In this document: positions 22,101 through 32,800 of the stretch, piece after piece
How positions within the stretch are numbered: position 1 is the stretch's first letter
Layout: every line of letters starts with the position of its first letter
Origin: Panorpa germanica
Lineage: Eukaryota > Arthropoda > Insecta > Mecoptera > Panorpidae
DNA length: 64,000 nucleotides
NCBI GenBank assembly: GCA_963678705.1
Contig: OY783217.1
Span: forward strand, 4,278,001-4,342,000
Direction of reading: 5' to 3'
Program-made: the position numbers and the translations under genes
Notes under the pieces: generated by a model
Database searches by the model: none
Told to the model about the DNA's origin: nothing
Seen by the model: only the letters and a program-made list of their open reading frames with translations

Positions 22101-24652
22101 AAAACATTAAAAGAAATTATTTGTCAATTAAAAATTAACGGAAAAATCAATGACATATACCATTCTCTCGGGTTACAGATACCGCCAGCTAAAATAAGGG
22201 AATTATTGGAAACATCACTCAAATGGGATTTCGATATATTCCGATTAGAAGAACTCTCAGACCATCGTCCTCTAGTGCATTTAGGAATGAAAATAATGTG
22301 CCACTACAATGTACCAGATACTCTTAATTGTGATGAGAAAATTTTAGAAAATTGGCTAAAAGTTATTGAAGGAAAATACCGAAGCTCTAATTCTTATCAT
22401 ACGTCGACTCATGCTGCTGATGTTTTACAGGTATATTCTTATTTCCAATAGTTATAGGATATCTATAGGCAAAAGATGCTAATTTATTTTTAACTTTTTA
22501 TTTATTTATAGGCGATTGCTGTATTCATGACAAAAGATCGACTAAATAGTCTACTAGATCCAATCGATATTGCCACCGCTTTAATAGCAGGCGCAGCACA
22601 CGATATAGATCACCCCGGGAAGTCCTCCGCTTTCTTGTGTAACATCAATGATGAACTGGCCATCCTTTATAACGATGTTTGTGTGCTGGAATCGCACCAC
22701 GCTGCTTGTACATTCCAATTAACATTCAGTAAGTATTAATTATATAATTAGCAAAGATTTGTACTAGTTATATACAAAATCCTACATTAACAACTTAACG
22801 TTACCCCTACTGATTTGAAAAACGCAATACTTTTGTTTTACAGAGGACGATCGAGTAAATATCTTTAAGAATTTGGACAGTGAAACTTATAAATTAGCTC
22901 GGCATAATATAATTGATATGATACTCGCAACAGAGATGACAAAACATTTTGAACATTTGACTAAGTTTATCAATGTCTTCTGCAACCCCAATACCAGAGA
23001 TGAGTTCTCAGATGTTACGGTAAATTTTATAGATTATGTTTTTTTATAATTTAAGTCATTCTTTTAAACTCTATAATGGTTCTAAACATCACAGCCTGCT
23101 CCTCAGATGAGTACCATAGCTGAGAAAGTTCTTGCGAAAGTAAGTTTCAGGAAGATTCGCTCTAATTGATTTTTATGAGTTTTAGTGCCTGATTTTTTTT
23201 TGCACGTTTTGTGTATATTTTTTCTTAGTTACGAGATTAGTTGGTTTAGATTATTACTATGGTATAATACTAATAGTTAAATATAGCCAAAAATATCTGA
23301 ATAAAAATTCACGATTTATGTCATGACTTTTATACAAGTTTTGTAAGTTCTTTCTTTTTACCAACTTGTAGCTGTGATTGTAAAATAAACCCCCCTATTT
23401 ATATAAGCAAGTGTTAGAATATGGTGATCCCATATATTCAAATTATTTATTTTAACCCCATTCAATGTTAGTGCAAACAATCCTTTTTTGTTTATTTAGG
23501 AGATTGAAAAAAATCTTAGTGTATTAAAAAACTCATGCTGTTTGTATGGAAATGATAGTGTTATCTATGGGATTTTTGTATTTGCATGTTTCACAAACCT
23601 CCCTTACTCACGACTGGACCATCTCCCCTCACCTTCCAATCCTTATCCAGTATCCTAAAACATCAACGCAGTAAAGTCATATGAAGAATTTTTCATAGAG
23701 CTATCATATTAACATTTCGTTTGTTTAGGAGGTTCTCATTTGAATAATATTTATTTTTAATATCGAAATTAATTTGTTTTAAAATAATTGACAATTTGGT
23801 CTTACTAAAAATACTTCATTTCATATTAATAAATTACCTTTCATTTTGAAGGGTTTATATTTCTGTTACATTTCACAACCAGCATGCTTTTACAAATAAT
23901 ACACTATTAAGTATATTTTACATTAACATGTACATTAAATACTACATAGATTTATAAATACCCTTTTGTAGATGGACGCGCCACCAGAAAATCCTCTTAC
24001 TCTACCCGATAATTTAACCCTTGTGAAGAGAATGATGATAAAGTGTGCTGACGTGGCAAACCCAGCACGACCTATAGCCCAGTGTGTTGAGTGGGCTCGG
24101 CGAATCGCTGAGGAGTACTTCATGCAAACTGATGAAGAAACAAGTAGGGGACTCCCAATTGTGATGCCAATGTTCAACAGATCAGAGTGTTCTATTCCTA
24201 AGTCGCAAATCGGCTTTATGGACTTCATTATACACGGAATGATGGAAGCCTGGGACGGTAATCTTTCATTTGGTTTTAATAATTCAAATTTATAACTAAT
24301 TCAAAAGTGAAAAATAAATCATGTGTAATTCAAATTTTATTGACATGCTAACTTAAGTAATTGCAGTAGTATACCTATTCAGGCGCTATAGGCGTCCGTT
24401 ATCTGTTTATGTATAAACAGATTTTATTTTTTAGTTCAATAATTAGCTAATACTATAAAATATGTAATTTAACTTATTAATAATATTTTAATTTATATTT
24501 CAGCGTTCACCGACATGCCAGAAGCTATAACAAATATGAACTATAATTTTAACAAATGGCAAGAATTAGATGCGCAGGGAGTAAGTTCATCCGAAGATCT
24601 AAAACAATTTCTTTTGTCGTTGAAACTGGAAAAGAAATCCAGTCTCAAGTGA
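10159..24652 (+). CDS. Pde8: cAMP-specific phosphodiesterase PDE8 (5' end missing)
   Basis: High-affinity cAMP phosphodiesterase of the PDE8 family, hydrolysing cAMP to 5'-AMP. Exons in consistent phase: 10159-10216, 11129-11296, 11449-11657, 19938-20172, 21732-21911, 21997-22098, 22179-22430, 22512-22728, 22844-23019, 23095-23139, 23972-24257 and 24504-24652 (stop TGA), about 691 codons. The first exon starts with one base of a split codon, so the receiver-like N-terminus lies upstream. Exons 2-4 encode a PAS domain ([20 protein letters not shown]), followed by the linker SLSSLRRGS and EAPITK. The catalytic domain shows [35 protein letters not shown] and [11 protein letters not shown], covering the metal-binding His and Asp residues, and SQIGF with the invariant Gln. 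The usual Asn ending the HDxxHxxxxN signature is Ser here. The 45-base exon at 23095 keeps frame and could be skipped. Mobile elements fill the 8.3-kb fourth-exon intron. Confidence 0.95.
12643..13246 (-). mobile_element. Purine-rich retroposon, copy 1, with 16-bp target duplication
   Basis: An insert at 12659-13230 is flanked by perfect direct repeats ACTATATGCTTGTATT (12643-12658 and 13231-13246), as left by target-primed reverse transcription. Read on the minus strand it is purine-rich and ends in a GCCGAAAGGC hairpin (12679-12688), then CACACAATTAATATAATTAAT. The same body and 3' end recur at 62399-62818, which is shorter at its 5' end; shared 3' ends with 5' truncation are the LINE/SINE pattern. 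An inner 27-base unit (GTCAAGAAGAAATAGTAAAG) is repeated with slight change. No reverse transcriptase is present. The + strand 119-codon frame at 12893 is a compositional shadow. The autonomous partner is unknown. Confidence 0.75.
13971..14538 (+). mobile_element. MITE-like element, family A, copy 1
   Basis: 568 bases with perfect 16-base terminal inverted repeats AATGGGCTTGTGTCCT / AGGACACAAGCCCATT (allowing for one variable end base inside). The left 390 bases and last 50 bases match the copies at 15966-16516 (reverse) and 59961-60578 (same orientation). A middle block of roughly 115 bases is unlike the other copies and holds its own hairpin, CTATCTCTTTT at 14413-14423 pairing with 14438-14448. 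There is no coding capacity. I see no target duplication outside the repeats. It lies in a PDE8 intron. Confidence 0.8.
14820..15020. other. CpG-richer island in PDE8 intron
   Basis: Within AT-rich intron, about 200 bases are markedly richer in G, C and CpG (GACGCCGCCCACGGTG, CACGTCGTCATCATC) and include a short direct repeat ACAGACAGT. It could be an alternative promoter or first exon for a shorter PDE8 isoform, or a fragment of an unrecognised repeat. No splice donor or initiation codon can be assigned with confidence. Confidence 0.25.
15966..16516 (-). mobile_element. MITE-like element, family A, copy 3 (reverse)
   Basis: 551 bases ending in the same 16-base inverted repeats as the copies at 13971 and 59961, but inserted in the opposite orientation. 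Relative to the 59961 copy it lacks about 50 bases between the AGATT and AATCTC motifs of the middle; otherwise the two are close throughout. Only two bases separate its right end from the target duplication of the LTR element that begins at 16524, so the retrotransposon inserted almost against it. There is no coding capacity. Confidence 0.85.
16524..16832 (+). repeat. 5' LTR of the BEL/Pao element
   Basis: 309 bases, matching 19335-19643 at every position I compared. The frame that runs through it from 16498 merely joins the end of the neighbouring MITE to the LTR and is not a gene. Confidence 0.92.
16841..16857 (+). promoter_or_regulatory. Candidate primer-binding site
   Basis: Eight bases after the 5' LTR the sequence TGGTCCTTCGAG begins with TGG, as expected for pairing to a tRNA 3' CCA end. 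The motif CCTTCGAG recurs about 25 bases on (near 16866). The tRNA partner was not identified. A search of the host tRNA 3' ends would settle it. Confidence 0.5.
16885..17290 (+). repeat. Duplicated leader of the LTR element
   Basis: The untranslated leader between LTR and ORF is built of diverged repeats. TTGCCATTGATTGGGTAAT occurs near 16938 and again near 17217, each followed by a GGATTC-containing, TTTGGAT block. A 44-base unit starting GGATATTTTACAATTACATTT occurs at 16994 and, partly, at 17038. The function is unknown. Such repeats could mark packaging or replication slippage. Confidence 0.6.
17497..19179 (+). CDS. Gag-pol remnant fusion ORF of BEL/Pao element
   Basis: 560 codons open from an ATG at 17497. 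Residues about 105-290 resemble the Pao-type gag domain (DUF1759-like), with the motif [18 protein letters not shown] and a later YLRKYL. The CCHC zinc knuckles expected after it are missing, as is the protease. From about residue 313 ([19 protein letters not shown]) to 415 the frame resembles the region leading into the Pao reverse transcriptase, including [16 protein letters not shown]. The catalytic RT core is absent. Residues about 443-465 ([18 protein letters not shown]) match the start of the Pao RNase H-like region. The last 60 residues are hydrophobic and AT-driven. Deletions have thus left one open frame. Whether it is translated is unknown; it cannot supply RT or integrase. Confidence 0.85.
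   Translation: MEGLKRLRSARTAAKSAISRMDNYVSDPRALDSATVEVLQVKKEKMMTTFQSYELTQYSILEIDDQDEEDIEEVEEKYFNIIAKLNASINKLKEVNRPELVPLKLPAVEIPTFDGKDITRFKPFYELFQAVVHNNASLSDVQRLFYLRKYLVDEALSIIINLPLVNSSYKEAIDLLLARYENKARLIFYHINIILDIPNMQKGTAVDIRAFLCQVKQQLQALKNLDEPVDKWDMILISALSRKLDIVTNRTFHMERNLEELPTMAEFISFLERRAIAIEYSLDYKNMSHDNNNKGNVVPRKLYNQNKYSHNNIVCNLAICEYTNLKNVMEQSWTTEKVPEESDKFSEDYLKAEHKFQNSVALKNNLTVDLPLLSLVNKIELEDSFSVAPQRFNVLEKRFRHNPSLLEVYKTLLNRSTSIMTLGLKHNIIFINIKIKTNLICYKSSVAPSSKVLTIPQLEIISAVLLVRIKQATNKIFDSNTILPSDINCNVYNIDVKQTSVLLELLKDNCFNNIVTIELMIVVYIMQMIMYATLIIMVSVIFRIVINLFYIIFTKLCRLP
19335..19643 (+). repeat. 3' LTR of the BEL/Pao element
   Basis: 309 bases matching the 5' LTR. The bases just upstream (CTGCTGGCTGGCAATTTA) do not form the polypurine tract that normally primes plus-strand synthesis, so that site seems to be lost, altered or unusual. 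The LTR is followed by the target duplicate ATTGT. Confidence 0.92.
20318..20345 (+). repeat. Possible hAT-like element terminus
   Basis: CAGTGACGGATTAAAATTG resembles the terminal repeats of insect hAT elements (CAGTGRCGGATT). It matches, in opposite orientation, the end at 60751 and, less well, the ends at 35786 and 36056. No opposite terminus was found nearby, so this is a fragment or a chance match. Confidence 0.4.
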
Positions 24653-27495
24653 TATGCGGGCTTCATATCGCCATTGCCGAGGAGAACAAAAACTGTGACA
24701 TTTACAACAAACGTATAAATAATATAAAACTACAATAAAAATAATTAAAAGTTTGGTCTCATTTGTGTGGAATTAATATAACTTATATTTACTAAATAAA
24801 AAATAAGTACAATTTGTTAACTAAAAGAGATTTGATTTGTGCAATGATAACATTTAAAATTAAGTTGAGATTGATATTTTAATAATATAAATTAAAAGTA
24901 AATCTAAACTTAAATGTTATTTAATAGTATTATAATATGTGTTATAATTAATAAGTAGTTTATTGTAATAAATAAATAGTAAATTAATTTAATTAAAATG
25001 ATATAAAGTGAAACAAATATTTACACTACACATTTGTTTATAACATAATATTTATTAACATCTATTTATTATAATAATTATAAATAGTCACAAAGCCAAA
25101 CGGAACCAAGTTGGAATTACAGTTCGCTAAATGTTTCTCTTGAAGAGTTATTTGATTATAAATAAATGTCATATCGATATCATATATATTTAATGTAAAT
25201 ATTGTGTCAAATAATTGCCAACAGTTAATTTACTATAATTAAAAGAATGATGTACTAATTGCGGCAGCCTCTGCAATATATAATTAATTGTAAGCACTAA
25301 ATGAAAGAACGCTGGTACGAAAAATATAATAGTTCAAAAATTAAACGTTTTAAATAAAATGTGGAAATATCAATTCATAAAATAATAATTTATTAAATAA
25401 AGTGGTTGTTCAAAAAAAATCCTAAAATTGTGGATAATACAAAGTAAATGTAGTTTAATTTATAAATATATTATTCTATAATATATACAAAATACCATAT
25501 ATGTATACAAACAAACAAATTATTAACTTATTTAAAAATAAGATACAATTATTATTATTTTTATTGTTGGACTGAATATTATTGTAAAACAAATATATTT
25601 ATTAAGACATGCTGGCATGTCTAACAAGTTGTCAATCATATTAAATATAAATTATTTAAATATATTATACAACTTGAATATTAATTGTAATGTTTATGAT
25701 ATATTATACAATAAAAACCCCGATTTAAAATATTAAATAATATTTATTTCTAGCAAAGATACAAACCACATCAACCAGGAGTTCCCGCTGTGTAGTAATA
25801 GAGAAGGCTTTATAAAATGTAATTTCAATACATTTTTAATTTACTTTGATTCATAAACGTATTACTTATGAAGCTAATGTTAATGTTCTAACAAAGTATG
25901 CATTTATAATTATTTTTTCAACTTTAAAAATTTGTAGCAGTGTATAATACCATTTAGAAGTAAAAGTTCATACCCGAATTTCAAAGAACAAACGGAAATT
26001 AATATTGGATTAACAATTTTCTAGTGAACCATTTTTGATGAATTTCAATCTAAGGTGCTTCTTTCAATTTCAACTCTCTATGAATAATGACATAATAAGT
26101 GAAATCAAATTGAAAAGCTCTTCGTGTTACGGAGACATTTTGTTTGCACAAGCGAATTAAGAATTATTTTTTTTATTATTGTACTTCGTCTGATTTAAAT
26201 TAATATAACTTTGGAGATTAGTTATGTGGTTTACTGCAGTAACAGGTAAACTCTTCCAATGTCTCACTATATTTTGAAATGGAATCATACATATACGCCT
26301 AATACAACTGTATTTCTTTTAGGAATGTTTATCTTCAAGCACAAGATTTAAGATCATAATCTTTTTTTCATCTAATATAAAAGTGTGTGTGTGTGTAGAA
26401 CACATTGAAGACACTCTTTACCGAAACACTATATTTTTAAACAAATACATATGTATTAAAATATAAGTACTGTCCATAACACAAATTAATATGTAAAAAT
26501 ACATATACTAAATGTTATTTAAAAGATCTACTAATATTAATACTGGTACTTATTATGCTATATACATAATAATGGAACATTGGCATTAAAGGTAAGTCAG
26601 ATTATTTTTCTACATTCTAATTTTACTGAATACCTTGAAACCACATGGAATAAAGTTAATCTGAAAATAGATCTGGTCCAAGTTTATTACTTCAACAAAA
26701 CCCTCTTCATTCTTCGAAGCGAATGCTTTTTGTACGTGTTTGTTTACATTATTCACAATCTATTTTCGTCTTGGGACGCCTCTTAACAACGACCAATTTC
26801 AAATCAACGACGCTGAGCGTCTCATACTTGTGTGACGTCACACCACATCTTGAAACATCACACATTTATTTGTATATGATTAATTTTTACATAATACTAT
26901 ATTAAAATAATTGGAAACTAAAGTTAGTTCTGTCTAAAAATAGATAAACTAATGATTCACTCAGGTAAATTAGTTGTTGTATTACTTTCTAAACAATAGC
27001 GACTAAAGGGTAGAAAAGTAGAGCGACCGCTTATGGAATCCTGAATGCCTAAACTTATTAAAAAAATTGAGAAAGAATTTGGTATTTTAGTAATTCTTGA
27101 TCAGAGAAAATATCACGAAGGAGAAGCAAATAGTAATAAGATAGAAATTAGATAGAAAGTATGATAATATTACTGGACACGTCTAGGGGTCCGCTTTATT
27201 ACGGACCCATTTCCAATTGGACAGGCTGACACTTTGACTAGTGCGCCGCTGGTTAATATTGGTTGTTATATTTAGTTAATAAGCATTGGTAAAAAATGAA
27301 ATTGAGGAATTATAGATCCAGTAAAAAGAAATGATTTGTTTTTGAATAAATATCATAACTCAACTCAACTATTCTTTTTAAATTTATTTTAGTAGAAAAT
27401 AAATCGTCGTATATTGAAAATAATAATATTTGAATACATATCTGTATATTATATAATATTCTAAGTGTACTGTAAAACTTTCTCATAGGTGTTTT
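24653..27495. other. PDE8 3' UTR and AT-rich intergenic DNA
   Basis: An AATAAA at 24734-24739 is the nearest likely poly(A) signal for PDE8; many others follow in this very AT-rich DNA. I see no gene. A near-perfect 18-base palindrome AGACATGCTGGCATGTCT lies at 25605-25622, and a short GT run near 26383. Open frames at 26580 and 26723 look like chance. Confidence 0.5.
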
Positions 27496-27518
27496 GAATA
27501 TTCGCGAATCTTCTGTTC
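27496..27518 (+). promoter_or_regulatory. Heat shock element array
   Basis: GAA, TTC, GAA, TTC units each spaced by two bases (27496-27513) form a perfect four-unit heat shock element. A further TTC follows at 27516-27518. It sits about 115 bases upstream of the TATA box of the small heat shock gene, the usual place for HSF trimer binding. Confidence 0.85.
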
Positions 27519-27630
27519 GGCGTGAATAAGAAATGTGTCATGCAGTCCTTTTAGTCGATCCTGTAATATACCATATAGAGATCTCTCCGATCTCTCTGCG
27601 TTTGTTAACTGACGCGGCAACAGTGCGAGG

Positions 27631-27637
27631 TATATAA
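27631..27637 (+). promoter_or_regulatory. TATA box of the small heat shock gene
   Basis: TATATAA in a locally GC-richer stretch (GACGCGGCAACAGTGCGAGG just upstream). Initiation would fall near 27660. Confidence 0.75.
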
Positions 27638-27659
27638 GAAAAGTTGTGTTTGGGAAAAT

Positions 27660-27733
27660 GCACAGTGCTAATAATACTCCGGCATCTTAAACAGCTTAAG
27701 TTAATCAAGTCGCTTTAAATAACTAAAACAAAT
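27660..27733 (+). other. Non-coding first exon of l(2)efl-like gene
   Basis: Leader inferred from the TATA box and a strong donor (AAT|GTGAGT) after 27733. The next acceptor, TTTATAG, ends at 28418, right before the initiation ATG, which leaves a 685-base intron in the 5' UTR. The start coordinate is approximate. Confidence 0.6.
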
Positions 27734-28418
27734 GTGAGTACATTCTTTATAAATATTATTTTATAGTCCTTATTTATTTTCTTTAATTGGCAAAAATATT
27801 GTTTTATTTAAATTATAAATTTATTTATGAATGAATAAAAAATGCCTATGTAGTTTGTATAGTTATTTTTGAAGTATGTTTAAATTTTCGAAAAGTCTTT
27901 CACTTTATACGTTCTACTTTTCTTTCTTAATCAGTTGATGAGTCTTAGATCAGACTCGAACCTTAGGCGTTGTATGCAACCATCTAATGCCTTTGCAATA
28001 AAGCGTTAGTTTAAGATTACATTCACACGTAATAATTAAAAAAATAATAATAAGATTTCCAGCTAAGTAAGGTACCATTATTAATTAAAAATACTCATTT
28101 TATTAATTGGAAAGCATTGTATTAAATAAACCACAGCACACACTTATAGAAACTATTGTTCACCTGTCCAAAAAGAAATCCTTTTCTTTTTTGCATTGCT
28201 GCAAAATTAAACTGAATTAACAATGAATTGATAATTGAGTTTGTATTTGCTTCGAAATTACAGCCCCATCTTACGTTAACTAGATAACCTGTCCAAGTAA
28301 CATGTTTTGAATATCTCGTATATTTTCATGCATCTTCTTACAAATAATAATTTTGTAATCATAAAATCTATTCTAGAAATATCTTCATAAAATATTTAAA
28401 GTAAGGATTAATTTATAG

Positions 28419-29053
28419 ATGTCTATGGTACCACTACTTTTCCGTGACTGGTGGGATGATTGGGATCGTGAGCGTCCCTCCAGACTAATTGATCAACATT
28501 TTGGCACCGGTCTGCGTCGCGACGACCTTTTATCTTCACTCAGCACGCTTAGCTCGCCACCTGTATTGCGCGGAGGATATTATCGTCCCTGGAGACAAAC
28601 CGCTTTAACTAGACAAGATTCCGGCTCTACCGTCACTGCTGACAAGGATAAGTTTCAGGTTGGAATCTAAGCTTACAACAAAATAAAGAGTTTTTAAAGA
28701 ATATTATAAATAATAAATATTTCTTTATTTATTAGGTAATTCTCGATGTTCAACAATTCACACCAAATGAAATTACAGTAAAAACTGTAGATCGATCAGT
28801 AGTAGTAGAAGGAAAACATGAAGAAAAACAAGATGAGCATGGTTTTGTATCTCGTCACTTTGTAAGGCGTTATCTTCTTCCCCAAGGACATGATGCTAAT
28901 GATGTTATCTCCAGTTTATCTTCTGATGGTGTGTTAACAATTACTGCACCACGTCGTTCTTTGCCAGCCCCAGGTGGAGAGCGGTTTGTTAATATCACAC
29001 AAACCGGTCCTGCCAAGGAAACTCAGCCAAAAGTTGAACAGCCCAAAGACTAA
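28419..29053 (+). CDS. l(2)efl: Small heat shock protein, lethal(2)essential-for-life type
   Basis: ATP-independent chaperone of the alpha-crystallin family that holds unfolding proteins. Exons 28419-28658 and 28736-29053 give 185 residues. The N-terminus MSMVPLLFRDWWDDW, RLIDQHFGTGL and YYRPWR is typical of insect l(2)efl proteins. The alpha-crystallin domain runs from about residue 72 (DKDKFQVILDVQQFTPNEI) through VVVEGKHEEKQDEHGF, FVRRYLLP and SSDGVLTITAP, to about 160. The tail NITQTGPAK holds the short I-x-I/V-like end. Starting at 28419 agrees with the splice acceptor just before it. A 77-base intron splits the domain, unusual for a heat-inducible gene. A poly(A) signal lies at 29247-29252. 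Upstream heat shock elements imply HSF control. Confidence 0.95.
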
Positions 29054-29246
29054 TTAAAATATATTATACAAAATGTACAAAAATATGATGTAGCTGCTCT
29101 ACTTTGAATTGTATTATGTTTAGCTTTGATGATTATCACGGTACATTAACTATTAGAACCATTGTAGTTCACATATGTTACTCTATTACTGTTCTATCAT
29201 ACTAAATGCTTTTTCTAATGTTATATGTTTTCTATTCAATCTATTT

Positions 29247-29252
29247 AATAAA
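29247..29252 (+). terminator. Poly(A) signal of l(2)efl-like gene
   Basis: AATAAA about 190 bases after the stop codon, followed by T-rich sequence. Inferred from position only. Confidence 0.55.
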
Positions 29253-29718
29253 ATATTTTTTATTCTAATATAATATTACAAATTAATCGGATTTATAATT
29301 TTTATTACAATAGAAGAATCATAATAAACTGAGTGAATCAGTAATTTATTTATAAAAACTTATAACACACTAAGTACGTAAATACTTAATGATGTTATGA
29401 ACTGGATGACTCATTCCATATGTTTGAGTGCGGTTGCCCTAAACAAGGCGTTTGTTATATTGCGCAGCCTTGTGTCTGTTATTAGTTGTCAGTAATTCAG
29501 TATGTAATTTGTGAATTGTGGGACGCACGAATTTAATACACTGTGTTGTTGAAACGACGAAATAAAAACTACCACTCATATATAATTATTTAAAAAGAAA
29601 AGTATTGAAAAATAATAAATAAATTCATATTTCAATAATCTTCAAATTATTATTGTATTCAACAAAAGTTCAGTTTACCAAAATAGTTTTTTAAAAGCAA
29701 TTTAGGGCACACGCCGCC

Positions 29719-29745
29719 ATGTTTTCGTTAACAGCTGAAGTGTAG
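29719..29745 (+). other. Possible upstream ORF in CERT leader
   Basis: GCCGCCATG in a small GC-rich patch opens an 8-codon frame ending TAG at 29743-29745, about 155 bases before the CERT start. It matters only if transcription begins upstream of 29719, which the sequence does not show. The patch may instead be part of the promoter: ATGGCGGC on the reverse strand resembles a YY1/Pho-type site. Confidence 0.3.
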
Positions 29746-29899
29746 AGAGTATTGTCACGCGATATATGATTAATTTAGATAATTAAACATACATTACATT
29801 TACAATATACAACCTGTGTGGTATGGTGTGACATTATTTGTTCAAATAAAGAATGATTTGATTAGTGTTTATGTAGAATTGTCATTTAAATAAATAATC

Positions 29900-32800
29900 A
29901 TGATGGAAGAGCAAACATGTAACAATTATAGTGATGATTCGGATTCTGAAGCTTATGGCGTTCCAGAGTTACAAGGAATTTTAAGTAAATGGACTAATTA
30001 TATCCATGGGTGGCAAGCTAGATTTATTGTTTTAAAAGATGGTACATTATCATATTATAAAAGTGAACAAGACAGTGGATTTGGTTGCCGTGGAGCCATT
30101 AGCCTAGTTAAGGCAACAATCAAGGTTAGAATTGTTGTGTAATTTAATAAAATGTAATTAATAATATGTTGTTTATATTGAATTATGTTTGTTACAGCCA
30201 CATGAGTTTGATGAATGTAGATTTGACGTGTCTGTAAACGATTGTGTTTGGTATTTAAGGGCTGAAACACCAGAAGATCAGAGGCATTGGGTTGACGTTT
30301 TAGACTCATATAAGGTTGGTATTCTATTTATGATTCATTATCAGTGACAGCTTATTTTGCCATCATACTATTTTAAAAAAGCGTTATCATTTTTTAACCT
30401 TAAGAATAATAATGTTAATTCCGGAAATATTGTAGATATGATATTTTTTCTCCTATTTCATGTCACAGTTCTAATTTTAAATGTTTATATTATAGGGTGA
30501 ATCTGGATATGGCACGGGTTCTGAAAATAGCCTTAAGAGACACGGGTCAGCAGTTTCTTTACAATCTAACACTCTTAGTACAGCATCTGGAAGTAGTCTA
30601 AAGCGATATGGACGAGGGTTGAGGGAAAAGTTAAACGAAATGGAAACATTTCGTGATATATTATGCAGGCAGATTGATACAATGCAAAGGTATTTTTACC
30701 CGTACAGTATCAGTTATTTAAAAGAAATTTATTAAAAGAAATTACATATATGAATCATCCAGGTATTTTATTGAAAATCAGGGTTATCTGTATGTTATTA
30801 TTATGACGCAATAATCTACTGATTAGGTTTGTTTGAAACAAAAATCCCTGTCTGAGTCATGATGTATACTATGCAATGTATTTATTCCTGTATAATTTAT
30901 TATAACAAGTATCCAGCCATGTTCTTTTCAAATTTGCATTAATTATTTCATTGCGTGAATGATTTTGAATTTTGTTTTTACAAGCTGAAAGGCCTTCTTG
31001 AATTTGGAAATACGTTGGACCTCATATTTTAATTTAAGCTAATTTATTTTTTATTCGATTAATTAATTCGATAATAGTTCTTTAGATAATAGAAAAAATA
31101 AGAAATGTTATCAAAATTGTAGCATAACAGTTTTTTATCCAAATTTTTGTTTGTTGTCCTTTTTTTATAAGAAAATTTGTTAGTTAATTAAATTCATATT
31201 TTATTTTTGAATTAGAAATATTTGAAATTAAGCATGTTACCCAGGTAATATTCTTTTACCTCAAACCATATATGATGGGATTTACTTTTTTTTTTTTAAT
31301 ATTTCAGATATTTTGACGCTTGTGCAGAAAATAATGAAAAGAATGGTCCACCAATTGATCTTGGGGATGGAATTCATGGAATAGATTTTAAAGTAGGTGC
31401 TTTATTATATTAAAATAATGCTATATTACCATAAAGTAATAACAAGAATTCGTTTTAGGGGGAAGCTATAACATTTCGTGCTACAACAGCAGGCGTATTA
31501 GCTACTTTACAGCATTGTCTAGAAGTCGTTGGACAAAGGGAAGACTCATGGAGAAGACGTTTAGAACGTGAAACTGAACGTAGGAAAAGATCAGAAGAAT
31601 TATACAAGTAATTAATGTGACATTATAAATTCAATTAATATGATGGTAATGTTTTTATAATTAGAAAATTGTTTTTTTTAGGATGGCTAGAGAACAGTTA
31701 GATAGAGCTAGAATAGCAACTCATCCTGGACCAGATTTTGAGGTAAGAGACAATATTTTTTATTAGCAAATAATTGTGATAATTTCATAATTTTTATTTA
31801 TTTCATAAATATTTCTTACTTTTGCTTACGTCAACTTTATTTAAATCACCTAAATAGAGGGCAAACGGTCAATACTCATTTGACCACTATTATCAATCAG
31901 GTCAACCATTCTTTTTATGATACTATACATTTATTTTGTTAAAGCCAGTAATAATCCTGAAAAATGTGATTCGTTTGTTTTAAATATGTATTGATAAAAA
32001 TTTTCGACACTTAATAATTAGAATGGATAATATAAAACATAAAAATTTATAAAAACGAAGGTTTATTCTAAACATTTTTAAATGTTTAAAGTTTTAGAGT
32101 GTTTATCAAGATTTAGATTATTTTCAGTCCTATTAGAATTTTATTACATATTAATTAATTCATTAATGAGATATTAAATTTTAAGCGAATTATTTGAGTA
32201 TATATCCAATCATAAAATACATACAAACTAATATCAGTTACATTTTTTATTCACCATTAAGTTTAGTTTGGTTACAAAGATAGCTGTATTTCACAAACAA
32301 TAAACTAATTTAATGTGACCTCTAATTAAACTTTGAAACAACAGTTACCAAATAGAGTTAATTTATCAATTAGTATTTTAGAAATGGTCAAAATGGTTCC
32401 TTTTAAAGTGTCACTGTCTATTAGTTCAGTTCAAGCTCATAGTTTCATGTATAAAAACCAGTTAATTTTAATGATGATTAATCAATATCTGCGAAATATT
32501 AATTTGAATTATTTTGGCGGCGGTATTTGCTTATTTTCCTTTATGCGTAGTTATGTTTTATTGCATTCTCCATTTCTATATTACAATGTGTTTATATTAT
32601 GTTGTAATATATGTAAATGTATTTCTCAATCGAAGATAAGAAAACAAAGTACATAGTTAAACATTTTCAATAATCTCAAAATTTTATTTTTGTTTTTCCT
32701 TATAACTTAGGGTACCGTTCCTATATGATGCTTGTTTTAAATAATTTTATTTTAAGTTTTGTTACTTTGTCACATATTTTATTGTAATTATTGACTTAAT

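Noticed and set aside
27935-28020. tRNA-like sequence on the minus strand (GGTTCGAGTC near 27960)
   Set aside because: The T-loop motif is present, but the T stem does not pair and no acceptor stem can be formed. At best it is a decayed SINE-like scrap.
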